The notes under the pieces were generated by a model. The model was not told where the DNA came from. It saw nothing but the letters and a program-made list of their open reading frames with translations, and made no database searches. Both the position numbers and the translations under genes were made by a program. Shown here one piece after another: positions 55,977 through 64,000 of a stretch of 64,000 nucleotides of DNA. Positions within the stretch are counted from its first letter, which is position 1; the number at the start of each line of letters is the position of its first letter. Source of the DNA: Fulvimonas soli (GTDB taxonomy: Bacteria; Pseudomonadota; Gammaproteobacteria; Xanthomonadales; Rhodanobacteraceae); assembly GCF_003148905.1 (NCBI RefSeq), contig NZ_QGHC01000001.1, forward strand, positions 393,111 to 457,110, given 5' to 3'.

Positions 55977-56903
55977 TCAGGCGCGCTCCAGCCAGACTTC
56001 CAGGCCCTGCGCGTTCAGCTCGATGTCCATGTCCAGCAGCTCGCGCAGGCGCTTGCGCCCGCCGCTCCAGCCGTGCGCGGCGGCGCGGCCGGCGTAGAGG
56101 TCGGCCAGCGCGTCCAGCAGCCAGGCATGGCGGTCCGGCTTGCCGGCGGCGGCGCGGGCGAAGGCGACCATCGCGTCGATCTGCTCGTGCAGGTCGCGCG
56201 CCAGCCGCGCCAGATCCTCCACGCGGCCGTAGTGGGTGAGGTACATGGCCTCCGGGCGCAGCGCGAGCAGGCGGTCGATGGAGGCGTGCAGCGCCGCCGG
56301 CTCGAACTGCACCGGCGAGGTGGTGGGCAGGATGAAGGGCCCCCTGGCGGTGTCGAACTCGCGGTAGGACAGGCCGAAGGTGTCGCCGGTGAAGCAGGCG
56401 TTCGCGCGGGCGTCGTGCACGGCGAGGTGGTGCCTGGCGTGGCCGGGCGTGTGCAGGCAGCGCAGCGCGCGGCCGGCCAGCTCCACCACGTGGCCGTCCG
56501 GCGCCTCCACCACGCGCTCGGCCGGCACCGGGCGCAGCCGGCCGTAGGTGCTCTCCATCACCGCCTCGCCGTACACCGCGCTGGCGCCGGCCCACAGCTG
56601 CGCGGGGTCGACCATGTGCCGCGCGCCGCGCGGGTGCACCACCAGCTTCGCATGGGGCAGCCGGGCCATCAGCTCGCCGGCGCCGCCGGCGTGGTCGAGG
56701 TGCACGTGGGTGAGGATCAGCCAGTCCACCTGCGCCGGCTCCAGCCCGGCCGCGGCCAGCGCGTCGAGCAGGCGCGGCACCGCGTGGTTGGTGCCGCAGT
56801 CGACGAAGGCGGCGCGGCCGTCCTCGACCAGCAGGTAGGCGGCGTCGAACCGCGGGCGCACGAAGCCGGTGTCGAGGGTGTGGATGCCGTGGGGGGTGGA
56901 CAT
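55977..56903 (-). CDS. MBL-fold metallo-hydrolase
   Basis: A 308-residue enzyme with the metallo-beta-lactamase fold. The zinc-binding motif is LTHVHLDHAGG near residue 65 (HxHxDH), another His lies in LHTPGHARHH near residue 150, an Asp in FTGDTFG near 170, and a His in YLTHYG near 223. The set is complete for two metals. Possible substrates include thioesters or lactones; the family is broad. It lies 62 bp upstream of the aldehyde dehydrogenase on the same strand, so the two may share an mRNA and a pathway. Confidence 0.85.
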   Translation of the reverse strand: MSTPHGIHTLDTGFVRPRFDAAYLLVEDGRAAFVDCGTNHAVPRLLDALAAAGLEPAQVDWLILTHVHLDHAGGAGELMARLPHAKLVVHPRGARHMVDPAQLWAGASAVYGEAVMESTYGRLRPVPAERVVEAPDGHVVELAGRALRCLHTPGHARHHLAVHDARANACFTGDTFGLSYREFDTARGPFILPTTSPVQFEPAALHASIDRLLALRPEAMYLTHYGRVEDLARLARDLHEQIDAMVAFARAAAGKPDRHAWLLDALADLYAGRAAAHGWSGGRKRLRELLDMDIELNAQGLEVWLERA

Positions 56904-57204
56904 GCCTGTCTCTGGGGCCGGGGAGGGGACGCCGCGAGCCTAGCAAGGCGGCCGGGACGGGGCATTTCAACCTTGGTCGAGCCCGCGCGGCCTCGCGCGT
57001 CCGCCCGGCGGCGGCGCGACCGTGCGCGGGCGCGCAATTCGCCGATCCGGCCGCCATGCGGCGCGGCAAACTGGGGTAGGCTAGCCGGGGGATCCAGAAG
57101 GATGACAGCATGCGCAGGCCTGTTCCGGCGCGCCTTTCCATGGTAGCGGACGACCGGGCGTTCGCGTCTGCGCGTGCAGCACGGGGCACCCCCTGAGTCC
57201 GCCC
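56904..57204. other. 301-bp spacer between divergent MBL and EAL genes
   Basis: No gene or repeat is seen. It must hold both promoters. A candidate -10 (TAGGCT near 57078) precedes the EAL gene but no clear -35 is visible. Confidence 0.5.
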
Positions 57205-59538
57205 ATGCCCGCGATCGGTTTCCGCCTGCGTCTGGCGCTGTTCTTCGTCGCCACCCTGGTGGCGGTGCAGCTGCTGACCGCGCTGCTGGTCTACGGCGCC
57301 ACCCGGCATACCCTGATGGCCGAGGGCGAGCGCGAGCTGACCGCGAACGCGCAGGCCTTCGCGGCGCAGATGGAGGACCTCTCCGCGCGCGTGGCGGCCA
57401 GCGCCGAGGCGCTGGCGATGGACTACGCGCTGCGCTCGGCCATCGCCGAGCGCGACCGCGGCGCCGCGCTGTCGCTGCTGCGCAGCCACCAGCGGCGGCT
57501 GGGCGCCTCGCGCATGCTGCTGCTCGGCCGCGCGGGCGACGTCGAGGCGGACACCGGCGCGGGCGAGGCGCCGCCGCAGGGCTTCACGTTCGCCGAGCTG
57601 GTCGGGCGGTCCGAGGCGCGCCGCGCCGCCGCCGTGGCGACGCCGGACGGCAAGGCGGTCTGGGTGGTGGCGGTGCCGATCTACGCGCCGCAGCCGATCG
57701 GCGTGGTGATGGTGAGCGTGCCGCTGGACGACGCCCTGCTGGCGCACCTGCAGCGGCTGTCCTCGCTGCCGCGCGACCTGGAGCTGGCGGTGCGCACGGG
57801 ATCGGGCCGCTGGACGGTGGCGGCCGGCGGCGGCGGGCGTCCCGGCCTGGTGGAGGCGCTCGGCGTGGACCGGCCGCTGCCGGCCACGCCCACGCCGGTG
57901 CGGGTCGGCGGGCGCGACTACCTGGCGCTGGCCGTGCCGCTCGACCGCGCCGGCAGCCCCACGGTGGCGGCGGTACTGGGCTACCCGCCCGACGACGCGC
58001 TCGGCATCTTCCACCGGATGGCGCTGAGCTGGGCGGCGCTGCTCGCGGCCGGCCTCGGGCTGGGCCTCCTGGGCGCCTGGCTGACCGCGCGCAGCGTGTC
58101 GCGGCCGATCGAATCGCTGGCCGCCGCGGTGCGGCGCATCGAGGCGGGCGACTACCGCGCGCCGCCGTCGCTGGCGCGCCGCGACGAGATCGGCCAGCTC
58201 GCCAGCGCCTTCGGCACCATGACCGCGGCGGTGCGCCAGCGCGAGGAGCGCATCCGCTACCAGGCGCTGCACGACGGCGTCACCGACCTGCCCAACCGCG
58301 TCGCGGCGGAGGCGGTGGTGAACCGTTCGCTGGAGGCCGAGGGCGTCGGCGCGCTGCTGCTGGTCGGGCTGGCACGCCTGCCGGACATCATCAAGACCAT
58401 GGGCCACGCGCTGTTCGACCGCCTGATGTGCGACGCCGCCGGGCGCATCCGGCGCGTCGCCGCGGGCGCCTACGTGGCGCGCGTGACCGACACCCAGTTC
58501 GTGCTGTGGCTGGCGGGGATCGCGCGCGCCGAGGCGGTGGCGGTGGCGATGCGCGTGCTCGACACGCTCGGCGAGCCCTACCAGGAGCCCGACGTCAGCA
58601 TCGACCGGCTGCCCTCGGTGGGCATCGCGATGGCGCCGCCCGACGGCAACCAGGCCGGCGTGCTGCTGCGCCACGCCGAGGTGGCCCAGTACGAGGCCAG
58701 CGGCTCGGCCAGCGCGCTGGGCTTCTACGAGGCCGATACCGATCCGCACCGGCCCGAGCGGCTGTCGCTGATGAGCGAGCTGCGCGAGGCGCTGGACGGC
58801 AACGGCCTGGTGCTGCACTACCAGCCCAAGCTGGCACTGGCGACGCGGCGCGTCGACGGCGCCGAGGCGCTGGTGCGCTGGCCGCACCCGCGCGGCGGCA
58901 TGGTGCCGCCGGACGCCTTCATCGGCATGGCCGAGGACACCGGCAACATCCAGCGGCTGACCCGCTGGGCGCTGGCCACCGCGATCGCGCAGGCGCGGCG
59001 CTGGACCGACCACGGGCTGCCGCTGCAGGTGGCGGTGAACCTGTCCAGCCGCGACCTGGAGGACGCCGACCTGCCGGGCCGCATCGCCGCGCTGTTGGCG
59101 ATCCATGCGGTGCCGGCCGAGCGGCTCACGGTGGAGGTCACCGAGCGTGCGGTGATCGGCGAGCCGGACGCCGCGATCGGCGTGCTGCGCCGGCTCGCCG
59201 ACCAGGGCGTGGGCGTGGCCATCGACGACTTCGGCGTCGGCCAGTCGGCCTTCGCCTACCTGCGCCGGCTGCCGGTGAGCGAGCTGAAGATCGACCGCAT
59301 GTTCGTCAAGCAGCTGGCCACCGACCCCGGCGACCAGACCATCGTGCGTTCGCTGGTCGAGCTGAGCCACAAGCTCGGCTACCGCGTCACCGCCGAGGGC
59401 GTGGAGAGCCAGGGCGCGCTGGACTACCTGGCCTCGATCGGCTGCGACCACGCGCAGGGCTACTTCATCGCCGGCGCGCTGGAAACGGCGGCGTTCGAGG
59501 CGTTCGCCGTCCAGCACGCGGCCGCCGCCGGCGGGTGA
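57205..59538 (+). CDS. Membrane-bound HAMP/degenerate GGDEF/EAL phosphodiesterase
   Basis: A 777-residue protein. Membrane segments at about residues 8-30 and 272-295 flank a periplasmic sensor (about 31-270, dCache/CHASE-like). A HAMP domain follows (SRPIESLAAAVRRIEAGDY near residue 305). The GGDEF domain (about 355-520) keeps LHDGVTDLPNR but has RVTDTQF in place of the active-site motif, so it cannot make c-di-GMP. The EAL domain (about 530-770) keeps GAEALVRW, NLSSRD, VEVTERA, IDDFGVGQ, KIDRMFV and AEGVES, hence it is a likely phosphodiesterase with an envelope sensor. Confidence 0.9.
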   Translation: MPAIGFRLRLALFFVATLVAVQLLTALLVYGATRHTLMAEGERELTANAQAFAAQMEDLSARVAASAEALAMDYALRSAIAERDRGAALSLLRSHQRRLGASRMLLLGRAGDVEADTGAGEAPPQGFTFAELVGRSEARRAAAVATPDGKAVWVVAVPIYAPQPIGVVMVSVPLDDALLAHLQRLSSLPRDLELAVRTGSGRWTVAAGGGGRPGLVEALGVDRPLPATPTPVRVGGRDYLALAVPLDRAGSPTVAAVLGYPPDDALGIFHRMALSWAALLAAGLGLGLLGAWLTARSVSRPIESLAAAVRRIEAGDYRAPPSLARRDEIGQLASAFGTMTAAVRQREERIRYQALHDGVTDLPNRVAAEAVVNRSLEAEGVGALLLVGLARLPDIIKTMGHALFDRLMCDAAGRIRRVAAGAYVARVTDTQFVLWLAGIARAEAVAVAMRVLDTLGEPYQEPDVSIDRLPSVGIAMAPPDGNQAGVLLRHAEVAQYEASGSASALGFYEADTDPHRPERLSLMSELREALDGNGLVLHYQPKLALATRRVDGAEALVRWPHPRGGMVPPDAFIGMAEDTGNIQRLTRWALATAIAQARRWTDHGLPLQVAVNLSSRDLEDADLPGRIAALLAIHAVPAERLTVEVTERAVIGEPDAAIGVLRRLADQGVGVAIDDFGVGQSAFAYLRRLPVSELKIDRMFVKQLATDPGDQTIVRSLVELSHKLGYRVTAEGVESQGALDYLASIGCDHAQGYFIAGALETAAFEAFAVQHAAAAGG

Positions 59539-59550
59539 GCGCGGCGCGGG

Positions 59551-60357
59551 TCAGTCCACCGGCGGCGCGCCCCAGGCGTATGACTCCATCGACAGCACGC
59601 CGTAGGTGATGCCTCCCTCGATCACCCGCGCGGCCTCGCTCGCCGCGGTGGCGCCCAGCGCGACCAGCAGCGGCAGGAAGTGCTCCTCGGTGGGATGCGC
59701 GCGCTCGGCGAACGGCGCCAGCCGGCGGTAGTCGAGCAGCCGCGCGGCGTCGCGCGCCAGCACCGCCTCGCGCACCCAGCGGGCGAAGGCCAGCGCGTAG
59801 GGAGCGTCCGCGGCGCGCGCGCCGACCTCGTAGAGATTGTGGGTGAGGCTGCCCGAGCCGAGCACCAGCACGCCGCGGGCGCGCAGCGGCGCCAGCGCCT
59901 GCCCGAGGCGCAACGCGCCGGCCGTGTCGAGCCCGGCCGGCAGCGAGACCTGGAACACCGGCACTCGCGCCTTCGGCAGCAGATGCAACAGCGGTACCCA
60001 GGCGCCGTGGTCGCGCCCGCGGCGCTCGTCGAGGGCAGCCTCGAAGCCGGCCGCGAGCAGCAGCTGCAAGGCCTCCCGCGCCAGTTCCGGCGTGCCGGGC
60101 GCCGCATAGTCGAGCCGGTACAGCGGCTCGGGAAAGCCGCCGAAGTCGTGCACGGTCGCCGGCCGCGGCGCGGCCATCACGCGCACGCCGCGAGTCATCC
60201 AGTGCGGTGACACCACCAGCACGGCGCGGATGCCCGCGAGCGTGCGGCCCAGCGCGGCCAGCCGCGGCCCGAGCTCGCCCGGCTCCAGCGCGAAGGTGGG
60301 TGCGCCGTGCGAGACGAACAGGGCGGGGGCCATGGTGTTGGGAGCGGGATGAGCCAT
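59551..60357 (-). CDS. DODA-type extradiol ring-cleaving dioxygenase (YgiD-like)
   Basis: A 268-residue class III dioxygenase. Metal ligands are probably in FVSHGAPTFAL near residue 17, SPHWMTRG near residue 52, and the HNLYEVG and RAHPTEEHFLPLLVALGA region (residues about 190-240). Family members include YgiD, which cleaves L-DOPA, and plant DODA. The natural substrate in bacteria is often unknown. It ends 12 bp after the EAL gene stop (convergent). The ATG at 60357 (MAHPAPNTMAPALF) is chosen; the next ATG at 60333 is also possible. Confidence 0.85.
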   Translation of the reverse strand: MAHPAPNTMAPALFVSHGAPTFALEPGELGPRLAALGRTLAGIRAVLVVSPHWMTRGVRVMAAPRPATVHDFGGFPEPLYRLDYAAPGTPELAREALQLLLAAGFEAALDERRGRDHGAWVPLLHLLPKARVPVFQVSLPAGLDTAGALRLGQALAPLRARGVLVLGSGSLTHNLYEVGARAADAPYALAFARWVREAVLARDAARLLDYRRLAPFAERAHPTEEHFLPLLVALGATAASEAARVIEGGITYGVLSMESYAWGAPPVD

Positions 60358-60511
60358 GCCGGCATGATGGGGGCGCGCACGGCGCCGGCCAATCATCCTG
60401 TACGGGACACAGCGTTGCTGGGGATGGATAGATAGAAGGTGTGATGCGTCCAAGGATGTGCCCGGCACTCGGTGCAGTGCGGAGGTACGCGGCGATCGAA
60501 AAATATTGCGA

Positions 60512-60541
60512 TTGACGCCGCCACCGACGCTTGGCTAGAAA
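60512..60541 (+). promoter_or_regulatory. Promoter of Rhs gene copy 2
   Basis: TTGACG, 18 bp, TAGAAA; the same boxes at the same spacing as copy 1. The start codon is 45 bp downstream. A shared leader end (ACAGGG-GACAACACGC) precedes both ATGs. Confidence 0.6.
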
Positions 60542-60586
60542 CTCGCCGTACCTGCATCACGCAGGTCTCGACAGGGGACAACACGC

Positions 60587-63500
60587 ATGCGTTGGATGCC
60601 AAAGGGACGCTTGGCGCGCGTCGTTGCGCTTGCGGCATGGGGAGGGTGGGCGATAGGCGGCGCGTTGCATGCCCAGACGGCGACGCCGGTGACGCCGGAA
60701 GAGGAATACAAGAAGAACATCCGCGTCAGCGAGGAGATCCAGCCGCTGGGCGAGAACCCCTTCGGCGAGAGCATCGGCCTGTCCAGCGGCGGGCTGTCGT
60801 TCGAGCAGACCGACGTCAGCGCGGCCGGCATCGGCCCGGTGCTGTCGCTGAGCCGGACCTTCAGCCTGCCGTCGCAGCAGGACCGTACCGGTCTCAAGGA
60901 CAACGCCTTCGGCAACTGGGACCTGGACCTGCCGCGGATCACCACGATCACGGCGAACCAGCAGAACGTCACCGGCTGGCAGGTGGCCAGCGCCCATCCG
61001 CGCGCCATCTGCAGCCAGTTCAATCCCCCACCGAGCGTCAATCCGCCGGCGGGCAACACCACCGTAACGCTATGGGCGCCCTCGCAGTGGTGGCACGGCT
61101 ACCAGCTGGTGATGCCGGGGCAGGGCAGCCAGGACCTGCTCAAGCGCGGCTCGGCCAATACGCTGGCGCCGACGATGGGGGGGATGAGCTTTCCGATCGT
61201 CACCAGGCAGCAATGGCAGATCAGCTGCCTGGCGCAGGCGGAGAACGACAGCACGATCGAGGCCTTCCTGGCGGTGGCGCCGGACGGCACCAAGTACTGG
61301 TTCAACCATCTGGCCTACCGCTATGCGCCGAACATGGAGCGCGGCAAGGGCGCGGTGCCGCTGGGCGCGATGAGGGCGACGGCCAGCGTGTCGCCCAATG
61401 GCGGCGTCCAGCCGATGGTCTCGGCGACGGACTACCTCGTGCGGCGCGAGGCCGCGATGCTGGTCACCCGCATCGAGGACCGCTTCGGCAACACCCTCAC
61501 CTACAGCTACGACGGCAGCAACCGCCTGACCGGGATCACCGCCAGCGACGGGCGTGCGTTGAGCGTGCAGTACGGCGACGGCACGCCGCTGATCCGCTCG
61601 GTCACCCTGCAGCCGGCCGGCAGTGCGCCGCGGACCTGGACCTACGGCTATGGCGCCGGCACGGGCGACATCGCGGGCACGACGGAACTGCAGTCGGTCA
61701 CCCTGCCGGACGGTTCGGCCTGGCATTTCGACCTGGCGGCGCTGACCAACGGCGCCTGGGTGGATACCTCGGAGGCCGCCTCGGTATGCAACGCCCCGGC
61801 CGTACCCAACAATCTGGGAACCAGCTACAGCGGCAGCATCACGCATCCGTCGGGCCTGACGGGCACGTTCACGGTGACGCCGGTCAAGCGTGGCCGTTCC
61901 TACGTCGCCCGCGACTGCTGGACCGCGCAGGTCGGCGGGGGCACGGGCCCCACGGACCCGAACACCTTCGCCACCACGCCCAACGCCTGGTACGCGATGG
62001 CGATCACGCAGCGGGTGTACAGCGGGGCGGGGTTGCCGACGCGGACGTGGACGTACGCCTATTCGCCGTCGAACGAGAGCTGGACGGCGGATGCCTGCGC
62101 CGGCGCGGGCAGCTGTCCGACGACGGTGTGGACGGACGAGACCGACCCGTCCGGCAACGGCACGCGCTACACCTTCAGCAACCGCTTCGACGCCAGCGAG
62201 AGCCTGCTGCTGCGCACGGACACCTACCGCGGGGCGGTGGGCGGGACACGGGTGCGCTCGGAGGTCAACGGCTACGCCGATCCCACCGGCGGTCCCTGGC
62301 CGGCCGCGCTGGGCGACAACCTGCAGACGTACGTCAACCCGGCGCAGACCGAGACCCTGTCGCCGCTGAGCCAGCGCCAGATCGTGCAGGACGGCGACAC
62401 GTACACGTGGCAGGCGGAGGCGTTCAACGCCTACGCGCAGGTGACCCAGGCCCGGCGCTTCAGCGCGATTGCCGGGCAGGGGGTGCTGGAGGAGCAGACC
62501 GGCTACCTCAACGATCCGGCCCTGTGGGTGCTGGGCCTGCCGACCACGGTGACCAACGTGGCGACGGGGGAGGTGGAAAGCCAGAACGTCTACGACAGCG
62601 CCAAGGACACGCTGAAGGAGCGCTGGCGCTTCGGCCAGAAGCTGATGAGCTACAGCTTCGACGCGCAGGGCAACCTGGCCAGCTTCACGGACGGCAACAA
62701 CCATACGACGACCCTGGGCAGCTACCAGCGCGGCATCCCGCAGGCGATCGGCTACCCGGACGGCACGAGCCAGCACCTGGTCGTGGACGACTTCGGGCAG
62801 ATCCGCTCGATCACCGACCCAGCCGGCAGCACCACGAGCTATGACTACGATGCCATGGGCCGGCTAACGACGATCACCTACCCCACGGGCGACGAACAGG
62901 CCTGGTACCCCAGGACCTTCGCCTACGCCTACGTGCCCAGTGCCGAGCGCGGGATCGCGGCGAACCACTGGCGGCGCACGGTCAGCCAGGGCGATTACCG
63001 CCAGGTGACCTGGTTCGACGCCACGCTGCGGCCGGTATTGACCGACACCTACAGCGCGGCCGACGGCAGCTCGCACACCAGCACACGCACCGACTACGAC
63101 TGGCGGGGCCAGACGACCTTCGCGTCCTACCCGGTGGCCGGCAGTCCGGACCTGGGCGGGATCACGGCCGGCGCCCGCCGCACCTACGACGCCCTGGGCC
63201 GGCTGACGGCGATCCAGCAGGATTCGGAGCTGGGCACGCTGACCACGACCACGGCCTACCTGTCGGGGGCGCGCCAGCAGGTGACCGACCCGAAGGGGAA
63301 CGTCACCACGACCAGCTACCAGGTGTTCGACGCCCCGGCCTACGACCGGGTGATCCAGGTGCAGGCGCCGGAGGGGATCACGCAGGCGATCACCCGGGAC
63401 CTCTACGGCCACCCGACGGCGATCCGCCAGTACGGGAGCAATAACGGCTACAGCGGGGACGTGACCAAGACGTTGGTGTACGACAGCTACCACCGGCTGT

Positions 63501-64000
63501 GCCGGACGACGGAGCCGGAGAGCGGGAGCACGGTGACGGCCTACGACGGGGCGAACAACGTGGCGTGGACGGCCGAGGGGCTGAGCCTCACCGGGACGGG
63601 GTGCGGTCAGGAGCAGGTGGCGGCGGGGGCGAAGACCACGCGCACGTACGATGCGATGAACCGGGTGCTGACGCTGCTGCCGCCGAGCGGGACGCAGAGC
63701 ACGACCTACACCTACGATGCGCTGGGCCACCTCAAGAGCGCGGTGTCGGGGGTGACGACCTGGACGGGCACGTACAACAAGCTGGGCCAGCTGACCGGGG
63801 AGGCGCTGCAGCTCGCGGGGCAGAATGCCTGGGGCATCGGTTATGCCCACGACGCCTACGGTCACCTGTCCCAGGTGCACTATCCGGACCAGTATGTCGA
63901 TTACGCCCCGGATGCGCTGGGGCGGGCGACGCGGATCGGCAACTACGCCACGAACATCAGCTATTTCCCCGACGGCGCGGTGCAGGGTTACACGCTGGGC
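60587..64000 (+). CDS. Secreted Rhs/YD-repeat protein, copy 2, 3' end outside window
   Basis: 1,138 codons are visible, from the signal peptide (MRWMPKGRLARVVALAAWGG) through the same YD-repeat body as copy 1, and the frame is open at 64000. By eye the nucleotide sequence differs from copy 1 at only five positions in about 3.4 kb (60706, 60776, 60994, 63561 and 64000), giving two amino acid changes (Ser/Gly near residue 64 and Ala/Val near residue 992). In this copy the core and variable toxin tip should follow just beyond the window. It is presumably the intact, active locus. Confidence 0.9.
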   Translation, partial: MRWMPKGRLARVVALAAWGGWAIGGALHAQTATPVTPEEEYKKNIRVSEEIQPLGENPFGESIGLSSGGLSFEQTDVSAAGIGPVLSLSRTFSLPSQQDRTGLKDNAFGNWDLDLPRITTITANQQNVTGWQVASAHPRAICSQFNPPPSVNPPAGNTTVTLWAPSQWWHGYQLVMPGQGSQDLLKRGSANTLAPTMGGMSFPIVTRQQWQISCLAQAENDSTIEAFLAVAPDGTKYWFNHLAYRYAPNMERGKGAVPLGAMRATASVSPNGGVQPMVSATDYLVRREAAMLVTRIEDRFGNTLTYSYDGSNRLTGITASDGRALSVQYGDGTPLIRSVTLQPAGSAPRTWTYGYGAGTGDIAGTTELQSVTLPDGSAWHFDLAALTNGAWVDTSEAASVCNAPAVPNNLGTSYSGSITHPSGLTGTFTVTPVKRGRSYVARDCWTAQVGGGTGPTDPNTFATTPNAWYAMAITQRVYSGAGLPTRTWTYAYSPSNESWTADACAGAGSCPTTVWTDETDPSGNGTRYTFSNRFDASESLLLRTDTYRGAVGGTRVRSEVNGYADPTGGPWPAALGDNLQTYVNPAQTETLSPLSQRQIVQDGDTYTWQAEAFNAYAQVTQARRFSAIAGQGVLEEQTGYLNDPALWVLGLPTTVTNVATGEVESQNVYDSAKDTLKERWRFGQKLMSYSFDAQGNLASFTDGNNHTTTLGSYQRGIPQAIGYPDGTSQHLVVDDFGQIRSITDPAGSTTSYDYDAMGRLTTITYPTGDEQAWYPRTFAYAYVPSAERGIAANHWRRTVSQGDYRQVTWFDATLRPVLTDTYSAADGSSHTSTRTDYDWRGQTTFASYPVAGSPDLGGITAGARRTYDALGRLTAIQQDSELGTLTTTTAYLSGARQQVTDPKGNVTTTSYQVFDAPAYDRVIQVQAPEGITQAITRDLYGHPTAIRQYGSNNGYSGDVTKTLVYDSYHRLCRTTEPESGSTVTAYDGANNVAWTAEGLSLTGTGCGQEQVAAGAKTTRTYDAMNRVLTLLPPSGTQSTTYTYDALGHLKSAVSGVTTWTGTYNKLGQLTGEALQLAGQNAWGIGYAHDAYGHLSQVHYPDQYVDYAPDALGRATRIGNYATNISYFPDGAVQGYTLG

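Noticed and set aside
54481..59517. A 1,678-codon minus-strand frame covering ALDH, MBL and EAL regions
   Set aside because: The upper part is a shadow; the ALDH motifs begin only after 55914 and the MBL-fold gene is in another frame.

Overview
The window is GC-rich DNA (roughly 70% by eye) from a gammaproteobacterium, most likely of the Xanthomonadaceae/Lysobacteraceae (Lysobacter, Luteimonas, Thermomonas or a close relative). The best evidence is the conserved chromosomal run rpoE-rseA-mucD-lepA-lepB-DUF4845-rnc-era-recO, together with the divergent ppsA/ppsR pair and REP-like hairpins of the GTGGGAGCGGCC type. The genus is inferred from gene order and protein resemblance only.

Layout. 1-4.1 kb: a leftward operon (DUF2796 protein, ABC ATPase, FtsX-like permease, DUF3299 lipoprotein, DUF6176 protein) diverges from a MerC-type membrane protein across a Zur-box-like dyad, suggesting a zinc-starvation module. 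4.4-9 kb: tRNA-Ser, ppsA with divergent ppsR and DUF1249, then an Ala-Glu-Asp tRNA operon with a clear promoter. 9-14 kb: CPA2 antiporter, periplasmic FKBP isomerase, UDP-glucose dehydrogenase, slyX, DUF2058. 14.7-20 kb: a FadB/FadJ-type beta-oxidation enzyme, an orphan 164-residue gene and a GGDEF-EAL protein. 20-29 kb: the sigma-E/translation cluster. 29-37.3 kb: a REC-HPT protein, a YdbH/YdbL pair, rlmD, CYTH, nagZ, hpt, mtnP and a cold-shock gene.

37.5-64 kb is the more plastic part. Two nearly identical Rhs/YD-repeat genes lie in the same orientation 23,020 bp apart. Each has its own matching promoter. The first is cut by an IS3-family element followed by a short scar that reads like the end of a toxin and the start of an immunity gene; the second runs off the window. 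Between them are an ABC exporter, an OPT transporter, a YigZ/IMPACT protein, an alpha/beta hydrolase, the Ku-LigD end-joining pair, a VOC-like protein, a YdcF-like protein, an aldehyde dehydrogenase, an MBL-fold hydrolase, a second (degenerate GGDEF) EAL protein and a DODA-type dioxygenase.

Intergenic DNA carries at least three hairpin families: REP-like elements (14.4, 46.4 kb), CGTCAT-ended MITE-like elements (33.9, 47.4, 49.2, 54.3 kb), and long-stem spacers between co-directional housekeeping genes (lepA/lepB, era/recO, hpt/mtnP). I see no CRISPR array, rRNA operon, prophage or secondary-metabolite cluster. The strongest candidates for something new are the twin Rhs loci with their scar, the long-stem spacer family and the orphan gene coupled to the c-di-GMP enzyme.
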